Shown: piece after piece, positions 35,132 to 43,868 of the stretch
Layout: each line of letters starts with the position of its first letter
Position numbering within the stretch: the first letter of the stretch is position 1
Source of the DNA: Hoeflea sp. BAL378
GTDB taxonomy: Bacteria; Pseudomonadota; Alphaproteobacteria; Rhizobiales; Rhizobiaceae
Assembly (NCBI RefSeq): GCF_000759435.1
Contig: NZ_JRJG01000038.1
Location: 62,001 to 126,000 of the forward strand
Reading direction: 5' to 3'
DNA: 64,000 nt
The notes under the pieces: model-generated
The model's database searches: none
What the model was told of the DNA's origin: nothing
The model's input: only the letters and a program-made list of their open reading frames with translations
Made by a program: the position numbers and the translations under genes

Positions 35132-36628
35132 ATGACCTCCAGTAACCGCTGGCTCATTCTGTCGATCGTGTCGGTCGCCCTGTTCCTCATCGTCATCGAC
35201 ATGACGGTGCTCTACACGGCGCTGCCGCGCCTGACCCATGATCTTGGCGCGACGGCGAACGAGAAACTGTGGATCATCAACGTCTATCCGCTGGTGATGG
35301 CGGGTCTCTTGCCAGGGCTCGGAACGCTGGGCGACAGGGTCGGGCACAAGAAGCTCTTCGTCGGCGGCCTTCTGGTCTTCGGGATCGCCTCGCTCTTTGC
35401 CGCCTATGCCTGGACGCCGTCGCTGCTGATCGCGGCGCGGGTGCCGCTGGCTATCGGCGGGGCGATGATGATGCCCGCGAGCCTCTCGATCATCCGCCTC
35501 GTCTTCACCGACGAGCGCGAACGATCTTTTGCCATCGGGATCTGGGCCGCCGTCGCCTCCGGGGGCGCCGCATTGGGTCCCATCGTCGGAGGCCTGTTGC
35601 TCGAGCATTTCTGGTGGGGATCGGTCTTCCTCATCAATGTGCCGATCGTGGCCGTTGCCTTGGCATTCGCGGTGGTCGTCATTCCGGCACTTGCCCGGAA
35701 CGGAGACCGCCCCTGGGATCTGGTCGCCTCGATCCAGTTGCTGGCGGGCCTCGTCGGGATCGTCTTCGCCATCAAGGAACTGGCGAAGCCGCTGCCCTCC
35801 TACGGGAGCATCGGGCTTGCTGCTCTCGTCGGTTCGCTGGCTCTGGTCCTGTTCATCCGGCGACAGCAGCGCTCCGCCCATCCCTTGATCGATTTCAGCC
35901 TGTTCCGCAACGAGCTCTTTTCGGCAGGCGTCGCAACGGCGGTGCTGGCCTCATTCGCCATCGTCGGGGTCGAGCTGGTGGTCAGCCAGCGGCTGCAACT
36001 GGTTCTCGGGATGTCGCCGCTCGAGGCGGGACTGTCGATCCTGCCGATACCGCTGGGCGCCTTCCTGGGCAGCCCGATAACGGGCCTCCTGCTGCCGCGG
36101 TGGGGCGGGGCCGAAACCCTGTGGCGCGCCATCGAGCTGGCCGCCTTCGGGCTTGCCGGCTATCTCGTCGTGTACGACGCGGGGGTCATCCAGCAGATTG
36201 CGTGCCTTTCGGTGCTCGGCGTCGGCCTGGGGGCCGCCATGACGGCGGCATCCAGCCTGATCATGCTGTCGGCCCCGCCGGACCGGGCCGGCATGGCCGC
36301 GTCGCTCGAAGAAGTCTCCTTCGAGTTCGGCGGGATGCTCGGCATCGCCCTTCTGGGCAGTCTCATGTCCGCCGTCTACTCGGCCTCCCTGGTGCTGCCG
36401 GCTTCGTGGAAGACAGATGAGATCGCCCGCGACGGGCTCGATCAGGCGCTCATTGTCGCGGACCGGCTGCAGGGCGCGGCCGCGGACGAGCTGAGAGCCC
36501 TGGCGAGGAGCGCCTCCGACGAAGCGTTCGTGGTGGTCATCGCCGTCGCGACGGCCATCCTCTTCGTCACGGCCGCCCTCATCCGCGCCCGCGCGGTGCG
36601 GGTCCACCCCACCGGAGAGCAGCAATGA
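35132..36628 (+). CDS. MFS drug exporter, DHA2 (14-TMS) family
   Basis: The 498-residue transporter has about 14 hydrophobic helices. The DHA2 signatures are an acidic TM1 motif (LIVIDMTVLYTALPRL), motif A between TM2 and TM3 (LGDRVGHKKLFVGG) and motif C-like GAALGPIVGGLLLEHFWWGSVFLINVP. It exports cationic or amphiphilic drugs by proton antiport. The start is ATG 35132. Its stop overlaps the ABC exporter start (ATGA), so the two pumps are cotranslated, an uncommon pairing of secondary and primary exporters. Confidence 0.93.
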   Translation: MTSSNRWLILSIVSVALFLIVIDMTVLYTALPRLTHDLGATANEKLWIINVYPLVMAGLLPGLGTLGDRVGHKKLFVGGLLVFGIASLFAAYAWTPSLLIAARVPLAIGGAMMMPASLSIIRLVFTDERERSFAIGIWAAVASGGAALGPIVGGLLLEHFWWGSVFLINVPIVAVALAFAVVVIPALARNGDRPWDLVASIQLLAGLVGIVFAIKELAKPLPSYGSIGLAALVGSLALVLFIRRQQRSAHPLIDFSLFRNELFSAGVATAVLASFAIVGVELVVSQRLQLVLGMSPLEAGLSILPIPLGAFLGSPITGLLLPRWGGAETLWRAIELAAFGLAGYLVVYDAGVIQQIACLSVLGVGLGAAMTAASSLIMLSAPPDRAGMAASLEEVSFEFGGMLGIALLGSLMSAVYSASLVLPASWKTDEIARDGLDQALIVADRLQGAAADELRALARSASDEAFVVVIAVATAILFVTAALIRARAVRVHPTGEQQ

Positions 36629-38418
36629 CCGACGACCTCAACCGGGAAGACGACTTCTCCTATGAGGAACTGACGTCCAGGCACGTCTCCGTGCGCCGCA
36701 TCCTCGGCTTGTTCCGGGCCTACCACTCCCGGCTGGCGCTGGTGTTCGTCCTGATCCTGCTGTCATCCATGGCGGGGATCGCCGCCCCTTTCCTGTTGCG
36801 TGGCATTATCGACGTCGCGCTGCCCAGCTCCAATCTTGCGCTGCTCTCGGTTCTGGCGGGCGGGCTGATCGTCCTTGCCTGCGTCAGCACGGCGATCGGC
36901 GTGCTCCAGGTGCTGATCACCACGAAGGTCGGGCAGGCGATCATGCACGACCTCAGGGTGCGCGTGTACGGGCACCTTCAATCGCTGTCGCTCGGCTTCT
37001 TCACCACGGCGCGATCCGGCGAGATCCAGTCCCGCATCGCCAGCGACATCGGCGGGCTGCAGGCGCTCGTCACCCACACGGCCAGCGAACTCACGCGCAA
37101 TGTCAGCATGGTGGTGATGACCATGATCGCCATGCTGGCGCTGGAATGGCGGCTGGCCTTGTTCTCCTTCCTGGTCTTGCCGGTGGCGATCGGCATCAGC
37201 CATCGGGTGGGGAAATCGCGCGAGGCGCTCACCTACGAGCAGCAACTGCGGATCGCCGACATGTCCTCCGCGGTGCAGGAAACCCTGTCGATCTCCGGCA
37301 TCATCCTGGCGCGGACCATGGGGCGGAGCGACGACCTGACCCGCCGGTTCATCCGTACGTCAAAGCGCGTCGCGGCGCTCGAGGTGCGCTCGCACACGGC
37401 CGGGCAATGGGAATGGTCGATCATCGATCTGGTGCTTCATGCGCTGCCGGCGTCGACGCTGCTGCTCGGCGGGTTTCTGATGCAGGACGGGGCGACGGCA
37501 ATCACCATCGGGACCCTCGTCGCGATGATCGCGCTACAGGAACAACTGCTCTGGCCGCTGGAGGAGGTTCTGCAGTCCGGTGTCCAATTGAGGACCACCC
37601 GCGCCCTGTTCGCGCGGATCTTCGACTATCTTGACCGCCCCGCCGAGATCGTCGAGCGGACCGATCCCGTTACCCTTGACCGGAAGACCCTTCGCGGCGC
37701 CGTCCGCCTGGAGGACGTCCGTTTTTCCTACGACACGTCCCAGCAGCCGACGATCGACGGCGTCTCGATCGACATTCCGGCCGGATCGCACACGGCGATC
37801 GTCGGCGCCACGGGGTCGGGCAAGACGACGCTCGGCTATCTCCTGGCCCGCCTGTATGACGTCGATTCCGGCGCGATCCGCTACGATGGCGTCGATGTGC
37901 GAGATCTGAGCTTCCAGTCGCTGACCGAGATGCTCGGCGTGGTCACGCAGGAGCCGTATTTGTTCAATGCCTCCATCGCCGACAATCTGCGCTTCGCCAA
38001 GCCGGAGGCGACGGATGGCGAATTGATCGCCGCGGCGAAAGTCGCCCAGATCCATGCGACGATCTCGGCGCTCCCGGACGGCTACGACACGCTGGTGGGC
38101 GAACGCGGCTACCGCTTTTCCGGCGGCGAAAAGCAGCGCCTCTCCCTGGCGCGCACGATCCTGTGCAATTCCCGCGTCCTGCTGATGGACGAGGCAACAA
38201 GCGCGCTGGACACGGCCACGGAGCGGGCGATGGCGCAGGCCCTGGAAACCCTGGCCGAAGGCCGCACCACCATCACCATCGCGCATCGGCTGTCGACCGT
38301 CCGTCACGCGGACCAGATCATCGTGCTGGACAAGGGACGCGTCGTCGAGCGCGGCAGCCACGAGCAACTGCTCGCGCTCGACGGAGTCTATGCGGGACTG
38401 GTCAGAGCCACGCATTGA
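36625..38418 (+). CDS. ABC-type multidrug exporter half-transporter
   Basis: The 597-residue exporter has an N-terminal transmembrane domain of about six helices (residues 30-330) and a C-terminal ATPase. The ATPase has Walker A GATGSGKTT near 393, signature FSGGEKQRLSLAR near 498, Walker B VLLMDEATSALD and H-loop IAHRLSTVRH. It functions as a homodimer or with an unseen partner. The cytoplasmic N-terminus is acidic (DDLNREDDFSYEEL). It is the last gene of the efflux island and converges with the MarR pair. Confidence 0.93.
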   Translation: MTDDLNREDDFSYEELTSRHVSVRRILGLFRAYHSRLALVFVLILLSSMAGIAAPFLLRGIIDVALPSSNLALLSVLAGGLIVLACVSTAIGVLQVLITTKVGQAIMHDLRVRVYGHLQSLSLGFFTTARSGEIQSRIASDIGGLQALVTHTASELTRNVSMVVMTMIAMLALEWRLALFSFLVLPVAIGISHRVGKSREALTYEQQLRIADMSSAVQETLSISGIILARTMGRSDDLTRRFIRTSKRVAALEVRSHTAGQWEWSIIDLVLHALPASTLLLGGFLMQDGATAITIGTLVAMIALQEQLLWPLEEVLQSGVQLRTTRALFARIFDYLDRPAEIVERTDPVTLDRKTLRGAVRLEDVRFSYDTSQQPTIDGVSIDIPAGSHTAIVGATGSGKTTLGYLLARLYDVDSGAIRYDGVDVRDLSFQSLTEMLGVVTQEPYLFNASIADNLRFAKPEATDGELIAAAKVAQIHATISALPDGYDTLVGERGYRFSGGEKQRLSLARTILCNSRVLLMDEATSALDTATERAMAQALETLAEGRTTITIAHRLSTVRHADQIIVLDKGRVVERGSHEQLLALDGVYAGLVRATH

Positions 38419-38495
38419 AGCGGCGCAGGCGGCGACGCGGCCATCGCGGCGGCGGATAGCTTTCGGATGGGCGGTGAAGATGGAATCAGTCGGCG

Positions 38496-38987
38496 CTAGA
38501 TCTTGGTGAGGCAGATCTTGTCGGTCATCTTCTGAAGAACCCGGATGCAGATCATCAGCTCTTCCTCATCCAGATCCTCGACCAGCCGGTTATAGAGGGC
38601 ATTGACCAAGGGCGCGATCTCTTTCAGTTTGGCCTTGCCGAGTTCCGTGAGCACCACAGTACGGACACGCTGGTCGCTGTCGCTTATTTCCCGTCCGACA
38701 TAGCCCGCCGTCACGAGAGCCTCGATGGTTCTGCTTGTTGTCGACTGCTCGGTCACGGACAGGACCGCGAGTTCGTTGATCGTCAGTTCCTTGTAGGCGG
38801 ACAATGACGACATGATTCGCATCATCGTCCCGTTCCAGCCGAGGTCGGCAAGGGCTGCGCTCTGGTCGGCGCCCCAACGGTGAGCCAGCCGGGTGATCAG
38901 ATAGGGGGCGTATTGCCGGAGGCTCTCGCGGGACTTGAACGGGAAACGGTTTTTCCGCTTGGCTTTCGGCCGGTCTTGATCGGTCAC
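38496..38987 (-). CDS. MarR-family transcriptional regulator (second of a tandem pair)
   Basis: The 163-residue winged-helix regulator has the MarR core: AYKELTINELAVLSVTEQSTTSRTIEALVTAGYVGREISDSDQRVRTVVLTELGKAKL (recognition helix SVTEQSTTSRTIEAL, wing SDSDQRVRT). The basic N-terminus (KAKRKNRFPFKSRESLRQY) is unlike the partner's. Its start overlaps the preceding MarR stop by four bases, so both are made from one message. A heteromeric or two-signal repressor is possible. The probable targets are the ior operon and the divergent gentisate operon. Confidence 0.9.
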   Translation of the reverse strand: MTDQDRPKAKRKNRFPFKSRESLRQYAPYLITRLAHRWGADQSAALADLGWNGTMMRIMSSLSAYKELTINELAVLSVTEQSTTSRTIEALVTAGYVGREISDSDQRVRTVVLTELGKAKLKEIAPLVNALYNRLVEDLDEEELMICIRVLQKMTDKICLTKI

Positions 38988-39502
38988 GCGTTCACTTCTT
39001 CTTCAACGCCGCTTCGGGTCTTCATCGACATAGCCCTGAGCCCGGAGGTCACCGCATCGATGTCCGACAGGGATACGTTCTGCAGCTTTTCCGACACGAC
39101 CTGCCTGTGCAACTTGATTGCTTCTTCAAAGACCTTGCGTCCCTTTTCGGTGAGCGATGCCCGGAAGGACCGACGGTCAGCCTTGGTCGCCAGCCTGTCC
39201 ACCAGGCCGTCTTTGCGCAACCGGGACACGAGCCCGGACACATTGCCGTTGCTCACCTTCAGGCTTCTGGAGAGCTCGCCCATGGGCACGCCCTCCGGGT
39301 GTCGGTGGAGCTGTGCAAGAACATCGAACTTGGCGACGGACAGGCCGAAATGGTCATTGAGCGCCGAATTCAGGTCGCCGTAGATCAGCTTGTTGACATT
39401 CAGAACCTGAAGCCAAAAGCGCGTCTCGGCTTTCTGACGGGCAGTCAGATTGGGTTCGTCATCAAGGGGCCGCGCCGAATTCTGAATGTCTGGTGTCTGC
39501 AC
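38984..39502 (-). CDS. MarR-family transcriptional regulator (first of a tandem pair)
   Basis: The 172-residue regulator has HRHPEGVPMGELSRSLKVSNGNVSGLVSRLRKDGLVDRLATKADRRSFRASLTEKGRKVF, a classic MarR winged helix-turn-helix (wing ATKADRRSFRA). It resembles the branch that controls aromatic acid operons through aryl-CoA or aromatic ligands; that assignment is inference. An element with GTTCATATATTCG lies 35-47 bases upstream and could be an autoregulatory site. It follows the thioesterase gene by 36 bases and is probably in the same transcript as iorAB. Confidence 0.9.
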   Translation of the reverse strand: MQTPDIQNSARPLDDEPNLTARQKAETRFWLQVLNVNKLIYGDLNSALNDHFGLSVAKFDVLAQLHRHPEGVPMGELSRSLKVSNGNVSGLVSRLRKDGLVDRLATKADRRSFRASLTEKGRKVFEEAIKLHRQVVSEKLQNVSLSDIDAVTSGLRAMSMKTRSGVEEEVNA

Positions 39503-39530
39503 AGATCGCTCCGTCCTCAGGTCATCATCA

Positions 39531-39549
39531 GATAACGTTCATATATTCG
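39531..39549. promoter_or_regulatory. Possible MarR site at the thioesterase/MarR boundary
   Basis: GTTCATATATTCG at 39537-39549 shares TTCATATAT with the AT-rich elements at 8982 and 54236. It overlaps the end of the thioesterase gene, just upstream of the first MarR start. The match is partial, so this is tentative. Confidence 0.3.
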
Positions 39550-40027
39550 TCTTTTCTCCATATGCTACAAGCGCCCGCCTGATGTCATCTGGTATCTGTA
39601 TGGAGCCATGCGTTTCCAGGGATGTCGTCACCGTGACAAATTGACCGCGCAGTGCTTCCTCTTCGCCCTTCATGGCGTGCAACGTCAGAGCGTAGGATTT
39701 GTTGCCTATCTTGGCGAGGCGAACGAAAATCTCCAGCTCGTCCCCCATTCGGCAGGGAACGAAGAACTCCGCCGATGCACTGACATAGCCTAGACCGATT
39801 CGGCGCGCTCCCAGAATGTCGTAGTAGTCGAGCCCCAGATGCTCGCAGAACCATTGTTCAATCATGCGGTTGAAGACGTCGAAAAACTGAGGCGTGTAGA
39901 CAATGCCGGCGGGATCGCATTGCCCGTGCCGGAACGTGGTCCTGGCGGACCAGAGTTCGGCCGGACGGCTGGTGAGCGGGGGCGCCGACGTTCGGGCTGC
40001 CGACTGGGCCGTGTAGGGTGCTGTCAT
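39539..40027 (-). CDS. 4HBT-fold acyl-CoA thioesterase
   Basis: The 162-residue hot-dog-fold thioesterase carries HGQCDPAGIVYTPQFFDVFNRMIEQWF. The catalytic aspartate is D38, closely matching the FGDCDPAGIVYYP signature of 4-hydroxybenzoyl-CoA thioesterases. The remaining strands (ASAEFFVPCRMGDELEIFVRLAKIGNKSYAL) fit the family. The likely reaction is hydrolysis of an aryl- or arylacetyl-CoA. Start ATG 40027 overlaps the iorB stop (ATGA), tying its job to the arylacetyl-CoA made by IorAB, either releasing free arylacetate or relieving CoA trapping. Confidence 0.88.
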   Translation of the reverse strand: MTAPYTAQSAARTSAPPLTSRPAELWSARTTFRHGQCDPAGIVYTPQFFDVFNRMIEQWFCEHLGLDYYDILGARRIGLGYVSASAEFFVPCRMGDELEIFVRLAKIGNKSYALTLHAMKGEEEALRGQFVTVTTSLETHGSIQIPDDIRRALVAYGEKTNI

Positions 40028-41589
40028 GCTATTGTCTCTATCGTTTTGATTGTTCCGTCGAGCCCGTCCTGGGCATGATCCTTCACGGCGGAGGCCAGCA
40101 GAAGGCGCGCCCATTGGGCAGCGTCTTCGCGTTCGGCGATCCTGAGCGTCGTGCGCATGACCTTGTCGAACTTGGACAGGCCGCGAACATGGGTGTCCGA
40201 ATAGCCCTTGATGAGCCTGCGGAAGCGGAGGACCTCGACCCCCAGTTCATAATTCGTCTGAAGCAACATCTTCGCGTTTTCAAGCCATTCGTCGCGATGG
40301 GTAGTCTCTTCCAGATGGCGCAATGTCAACCGGCGGATCCGCTTCATGGAGCCAACGAAATAGAGCATCAGGAACCAGTGCAGCGAGTAGGTCTTGACCC
40401 GTCGGCCCTTGTTGATCCTGCGGTCCAGCCAGCGGTACAGGGCCTTGCGTGCGATAATCCAACGCGCCAGGCCGACTGGCAAGGCGGACACGAATTCCTC
40501 CATCCGCGGGTGCATGAATTCCGTCGTCTGCAGCACATGCTTGTCTGAAACGCCCAGTTCCTGCTCGATTCGCTGGCGGCGCTTGAGGCGCGTTTTCAGG
40601 CTTGCGACCCGCATCAGGTCGTCATAGGTCATGGCGTTGGCGACATATTTGGCGGCCTGCTCGGTGAAGAGCCAGCCCTTCGCCTCGCCCCCGGCCGAGC
40701 GGTCATGGGCGTGCAGCCGGGCGAGAAGATCGAGATACTCCTCGCCATAGTCGGTATCCTGGAAATCCACGACCTTCTTGAGCCCCAGAAAGGCCATCTC
40801 GTGCGCCTCCGGCGGCAGTTCGCTCCTGAGCCGCTGCAGCAGATGGTTGGCGCGGGGCGCCGCCAGACGTTCCGGCAAAGGCGGCTTCGCCGGGACGGCT
40901 GCGGGCTCTTCCTGCCGCGCCGGGCCGGACGAGGCGCGCGCATGGGCGGCATCGAATGTCCGAATGCTGGCTTCGACACCCTTTCCGCCTTCGCGGATGA
41001 CCGCATAATAGGCTTCCCGCTCGAAAGGCAGGGCGCCCGATGCCGCGAGGCTGCCGAACAGGGCCGCGGAAATCACGCTGCCGTTCTCGACGGCGATGGC
41101 GTTCATGTCGAAGATGATCTCGCGCAGGGCAGCGACGCCCACCGCGTCGGTCACGGCGGCGCTGTCGGCGATGCTGTCGCCCGGCGCCATTTTCTCCGAT
41201 ATGGCCAGGGACCTATGACTGGAGGCAATCAATGTGGTCCGTTCCGGCGTGACAATCCCGCGCAGGATCGATCGTCCCGCCTCCATGTATTCCGAGGCCA
41301 TGACCACGTCGACATCGCCGGGTGTCGGCATCTGCGCCAGGATCGGCTGCCGGCCGGCCTCGTCGGGCGGCATCATCTCGACATAGTAGATCGTCGCGCC
41401 GGTGCGTTGCGCCACGCCCGGGACCGATGTCGATTGGGCAACCCAGCCCTGGCTTTCCGCCAGGCTGACGATCCACCCGGTCAGCACGCCGCCGCCCTGA
41501 CCGCCCATGGCGACGATCGCGACGGAGATCGGGCGTTCCGTGGCAGGGGCAACGGCTTGCAGGTTCAGCTTGACGGTATCGTCCTTCAT
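40024..41589 (-). CDS. iorB: Indolepyruvate oxidoreductase, beta-type subunit (large form)
   Basis: The 521-residue subunit begins with the gamma-domain fold of 2-oxoacid:acceptor oxidoreductases (SVAIVAMGGQGGGVLTGWIVSLAESQGW, VPGVAQRTGATIYYVEM). It continues into a long C-terminal helical extension of the large IorB forms found in aerobic proteobacteria (about residues 260-521), two to three times the archaeal size. Together with IorA it decarboxylates arylpyruvates to arylacetyl-CoA. The start ATG 41589 lies 9 bases after the iorA stop; the open frame continues upstream but inside iorA. Confidence 0.9.
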   Translation of the reverse strand: MKDDTVKLNLQAVAPATERPISVAIVAMGGQGGGVLTGWIVSLAESQGWVAQSTSVPGVAQRTGATIYYVEMMPPDEAGRQPILAQMPTPGDVDVVMASEYMEAGRSILRGIVTPERTTLIASSHRSLAISEKMAPGDSIADSAAVTDAVGVAALREIIFDMNAIAVENGSVISAALFGSLAASGALPFEREAYYAVIREGGKGVEASIRTFDAAHARASSGPARQEEPAAVPAKPPLPERLAAPRANHLLQRLRSELPPEAHEMAFLGLKKVVDFQDTDYGEEYLDLLARLHAHDRSAGGEAKGWLFTEQAAKYVANAMTYDDLMRVASLKTRLKRRQRIEQELGVSDKHVLQTTEFMHPRMEEFVSALPVGLARWIIARKALYRWLDRRINKGRRVKTYSLHWFLMLYFVGSMKRIRRLTLRHLEETTHRDEWLENAKMLLQTNYELGVEVLRFRRLIKGYSDTHVRGLSKFDKVMRTTLRIAEREDAAQWARLLLASAVKDHAQDGLDGTIKTIETIA

Positions 41590-41597
41590 GTCCCGCC

Positions 41598-43751
41598 TCA
41601 CGCTTCGAAGCTTGCCGCAAGGCGGTGTTGACGGTTTTGCAGGAAGCGGATCACGGGCATGGTCAGGCTGCTTTTGAGTTTGTCCCAGAAGCTGGGGTTG
41701 TGAACGATGTCGGCCTGATAGAACGACGGACAGAGAACGGCGGCGTCTGCCACCTCGCCGCAATTGCCGCAGGCGACGCAGGTGTTGTCGATGGAGGCGA
41801 CCGGATCGTCGCGCAGCGGGTCTCCAAGATCCTTCACCGACAGGGACGGGCAGCCCGACAGCCGGATGCAGGCATGATCGCCGGTGCAGACGTCTTCATC
41901 GACGCCGAACCGGGCCGTCACCGTTCGCTTGCCGCCCTTGATCGCCTTGCTGATCTGCGGTTTCACCCGGCGTTGCTTGTTGAGCATGCACTCGGAAGAG
42001 GCCACGATGATCTTCGGCCCTTCCGCTTCAGTCGTCAGGGCTTCCTTGAGCACCGCGCGCATCTGGGTGACATCATAGGTGTGATCGATCTGGCGCACCC
42101 ATTTGGCGCCGATGCCCTTCACCGCGTCGACGATCGTGTTGTTGGTGTTGCGGCGCTTGTTGAACGCCCGGGACGAGAGAACGTCCTGCCCGCCGGTCGC
42201 GGAAGAGTAGTAGTTGTCGACAATCAGGAAGACGCCGTCGTGCTTGTTGAAGACGGCGTTGCCGATGCCGCTGGTCAGGCCGTTGTGCCAGAAGCCGCCG
42301 TCGCCCATGATCGCGATCGAGCGCTTGTCGGCCTTCACATTGAATGCCGCCGCCGAGGCGGCCCCCAACCCGTAGCCCATGGTTGTCGCGCCGATATTGA
42401 AGGGCGGCAGGATCGAGAACAGATGGCAGCCGATGTCGGCGGAGACATGATGCTGGCCGAGTTCCTCCTCGACGAGCTTCATCGCCGCGAAGATCGGCCG
42501 CTCGGGGCAGCCGGTGCACAGTCCCGGCGGCCGCGAAGGGACGACCCCCTTGAGCTTCTGGATGACGGGGTCGGCGAGGATCGGCTGGGATTCGGGCACC
42601 GGCGGCCGGTTGCCCAGTTGCACCGGATCGAAATCCCTGAGGAAGCGGCCGATGCCATCGCTCAGCACGGCCGCGGTGTAATCGCCGCCCATCGGCAAAT
42701 AGGCCTTGCCGCGGATCTTGGTCGGCGCCGACACCCGCGACAGCGCGGTGGAGATCGACTGCTCGATATATTCCGGCTGGCCCTCTTCGACGATCAGGAC
42801 CGCGTCCAGGCCGTCGCAGAATTCCTCGACTTCCGAATTGATGGTAGGATAGCCGACATTCATCACATAGATCGGGATCTTGGTGTTTCCGTAGGCGTCG
42901 CTCAGGCCCAGGAACTGCAGGGCGCGGATCAGGCTGTTGTACATCCCGCCCTGGGTGATGATCCCGGTCTTCCCGGTTTTTTCGCCGAAGAATTCGTTGA
43001 GCTTGTTGTCGCGGATGAAATTGATCGCGGCCGGCATGCGGTGCTTGATCTTCTCCTGCTCATGTTCGTAAGCGGCAGGCGGCAGCACGATCCGGTCGAG
43101 ATCGCGCTTCGGACTGTTGAGCGCATCCTTGAGCGTGAACTCCGGGCGCTTGTTGTCTTTGCAGACGAAGCTGCCGGTCATGTGGCAGGAGCGGACCCGC
43201 ACGGCCAGCATGACCGGCGTGTTGGATGCTTCCGAAAGCTCGTAGCCCTTTTCGATCAGGTTGACGATGCATTCGTGCTCGGGCCTCGGATCCAGCAGCC
43301 ACATCTGCGACTTCATCGCGAAGGCGTGGGTCCGTTCCTGCATGATGGAGGAGCCTTCGCCGTAATCCTCGCCGATGATCACCATCGCGCCGCCGGTGAC
43401 GCCGCCGGAGGCGAGATTGGCGAGGGCGTCGGAGGCGACGTTGGTCCCCACCGTTGACTTCCAGGCCACGGCGCCGCGCAGCGGATACATCACCGATGCC
43501 GAGAGCATTGCCGCAGCGGTGGCTTCGCTGGCCGAACTCTGAAAAGTCACGCCGAGCTCTTCGAGAATGTCGTTGGCGTCGGCCAGGACGTCCATCAGGT
43601 GCGAGATGGGAGAGCCTTGGTAGCCGCCGACATAGGACACGCCGGCCTGGAGAAGACCCTTTGTAATGGCAAGGATTCCTTCCCCCCGGAAAATGTCGCC
43701 TTCGCCGAGACGGAGATCCTCCACCTCTTTCGCAAATGAACGTTCAGCCAT
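41598..43751 (-). CDS. iorA: Indolepyruvate oxidoreductase, alpha-type subunit
   Basis: The 717-residue thiamine diphosphate enzyme has the pyrimidine-binding domain first (GEGILAITKGLLQAGVSYVGGYQGSP), a TPP/Mg site with GDGGFWHNGLTSGIGN, and a C-terminal ferredoxin-like segment. The cysteines are at about 622, 628, 634, 658, 661, 664 and 674 (DVCTGDHACIRLSGCPSL and CVACGNCGEVADAAVLCPS). It catalyses oxidative decarboxylation of aryl pyruvates from Phe, Tyr or Trp, passing electrons to ferredoxin or another acceptor. ATG 43751 follows TTGGAGA. It is divergent from the gentisate operon across 117 AT-rich bases. Confidence 0.92.
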   Translation of the reverse strand: MAERSFAKEVEDLRLGEGDIFRGEGILAITKGLLQAGVSYVGGYQGSPISHLMDVLADANDILEELGVTFQSSASEATAAAMLSASVMYPLRGAVAWKSTVGTNVASDALANLASGGVTGGAMVIIGEDYGEGSSIMQERTHAFAMKSQMWLLDPRPEHECIVNLIEKGYELSEASNTPVMLAVRVRSCHMTGSFVCKDNKRPEFTLKDALNSPKRDLDRIVLPPAAYEHEQEKIKHRMPAAINFIRDNKLNEFFGEKTGKTGIITQGGMYNSLIRALQFLGLSDAYGNTKIPIYVMNVGYPTINSEVEEFCDGLDAVLIVEEGQPEYIEQSISTALSRVSAPTKIRGKAYLPMGGDYTAAVLSDGIGRFLRDFDPVQLGNRPPVPESQPILADPVIQKLKGVVPSRPPGLCTGCPERPIFAAMKLVEEELGQHHVSADIGCHLFSILPPFNIGATTMGYGLGAASAAAFNVKADKRSIAIMGDGGFWHNGLTSGIGNAVFNKHDGVFLIVDNYYSSATGGQDVLSSRAFNKRRNTNNTIVDAVKGIGAKWVRQIDHTYDVTQMRAVLKEALTTEAEGPKIIVASSECMLNKQRRVKPQISKAIKGGKRTVTARFGVDEDVCTGDHACIRLSGCPSLSVKDLGDPLRDDPVASIDNTCVACGNCGEVADAAVLCPSFYQADIVHNPSFWDKLKSSLTMPVIRFLQNRQHRLAASFEA

Positions 43752-43770
43752 GTCAGTCTCCAAAAAAATG

Positions 43771-43807
43771 TATGGTAATGAATAAATTTATATGTAAAAT
43801 AGGTCAA
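43771..43807. promoter_or_regulatory. AT-rich divergent promoter/operator between iorA and the gentisate operon
   Basis: The gap of 117 bases contains a run of A/T-rich sequence including TTTATATGTAAAATAGGTCA (43787-43806). It matches the 8982 element at about 15 of 21 positions (TTTATAT, spaced T, AAA, terminal CAA). A site here could coordinate both directions. Assignment to the MarR pair at 38496-39502 is inferred from proximity. Confidence 0.45.
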
Positions 43808-43868
43808 GTTGTTTCGGCCCGATGAGGTCGAAAATGTTTTGGGACCCTTACGGCAAAGAGCGAAGACC

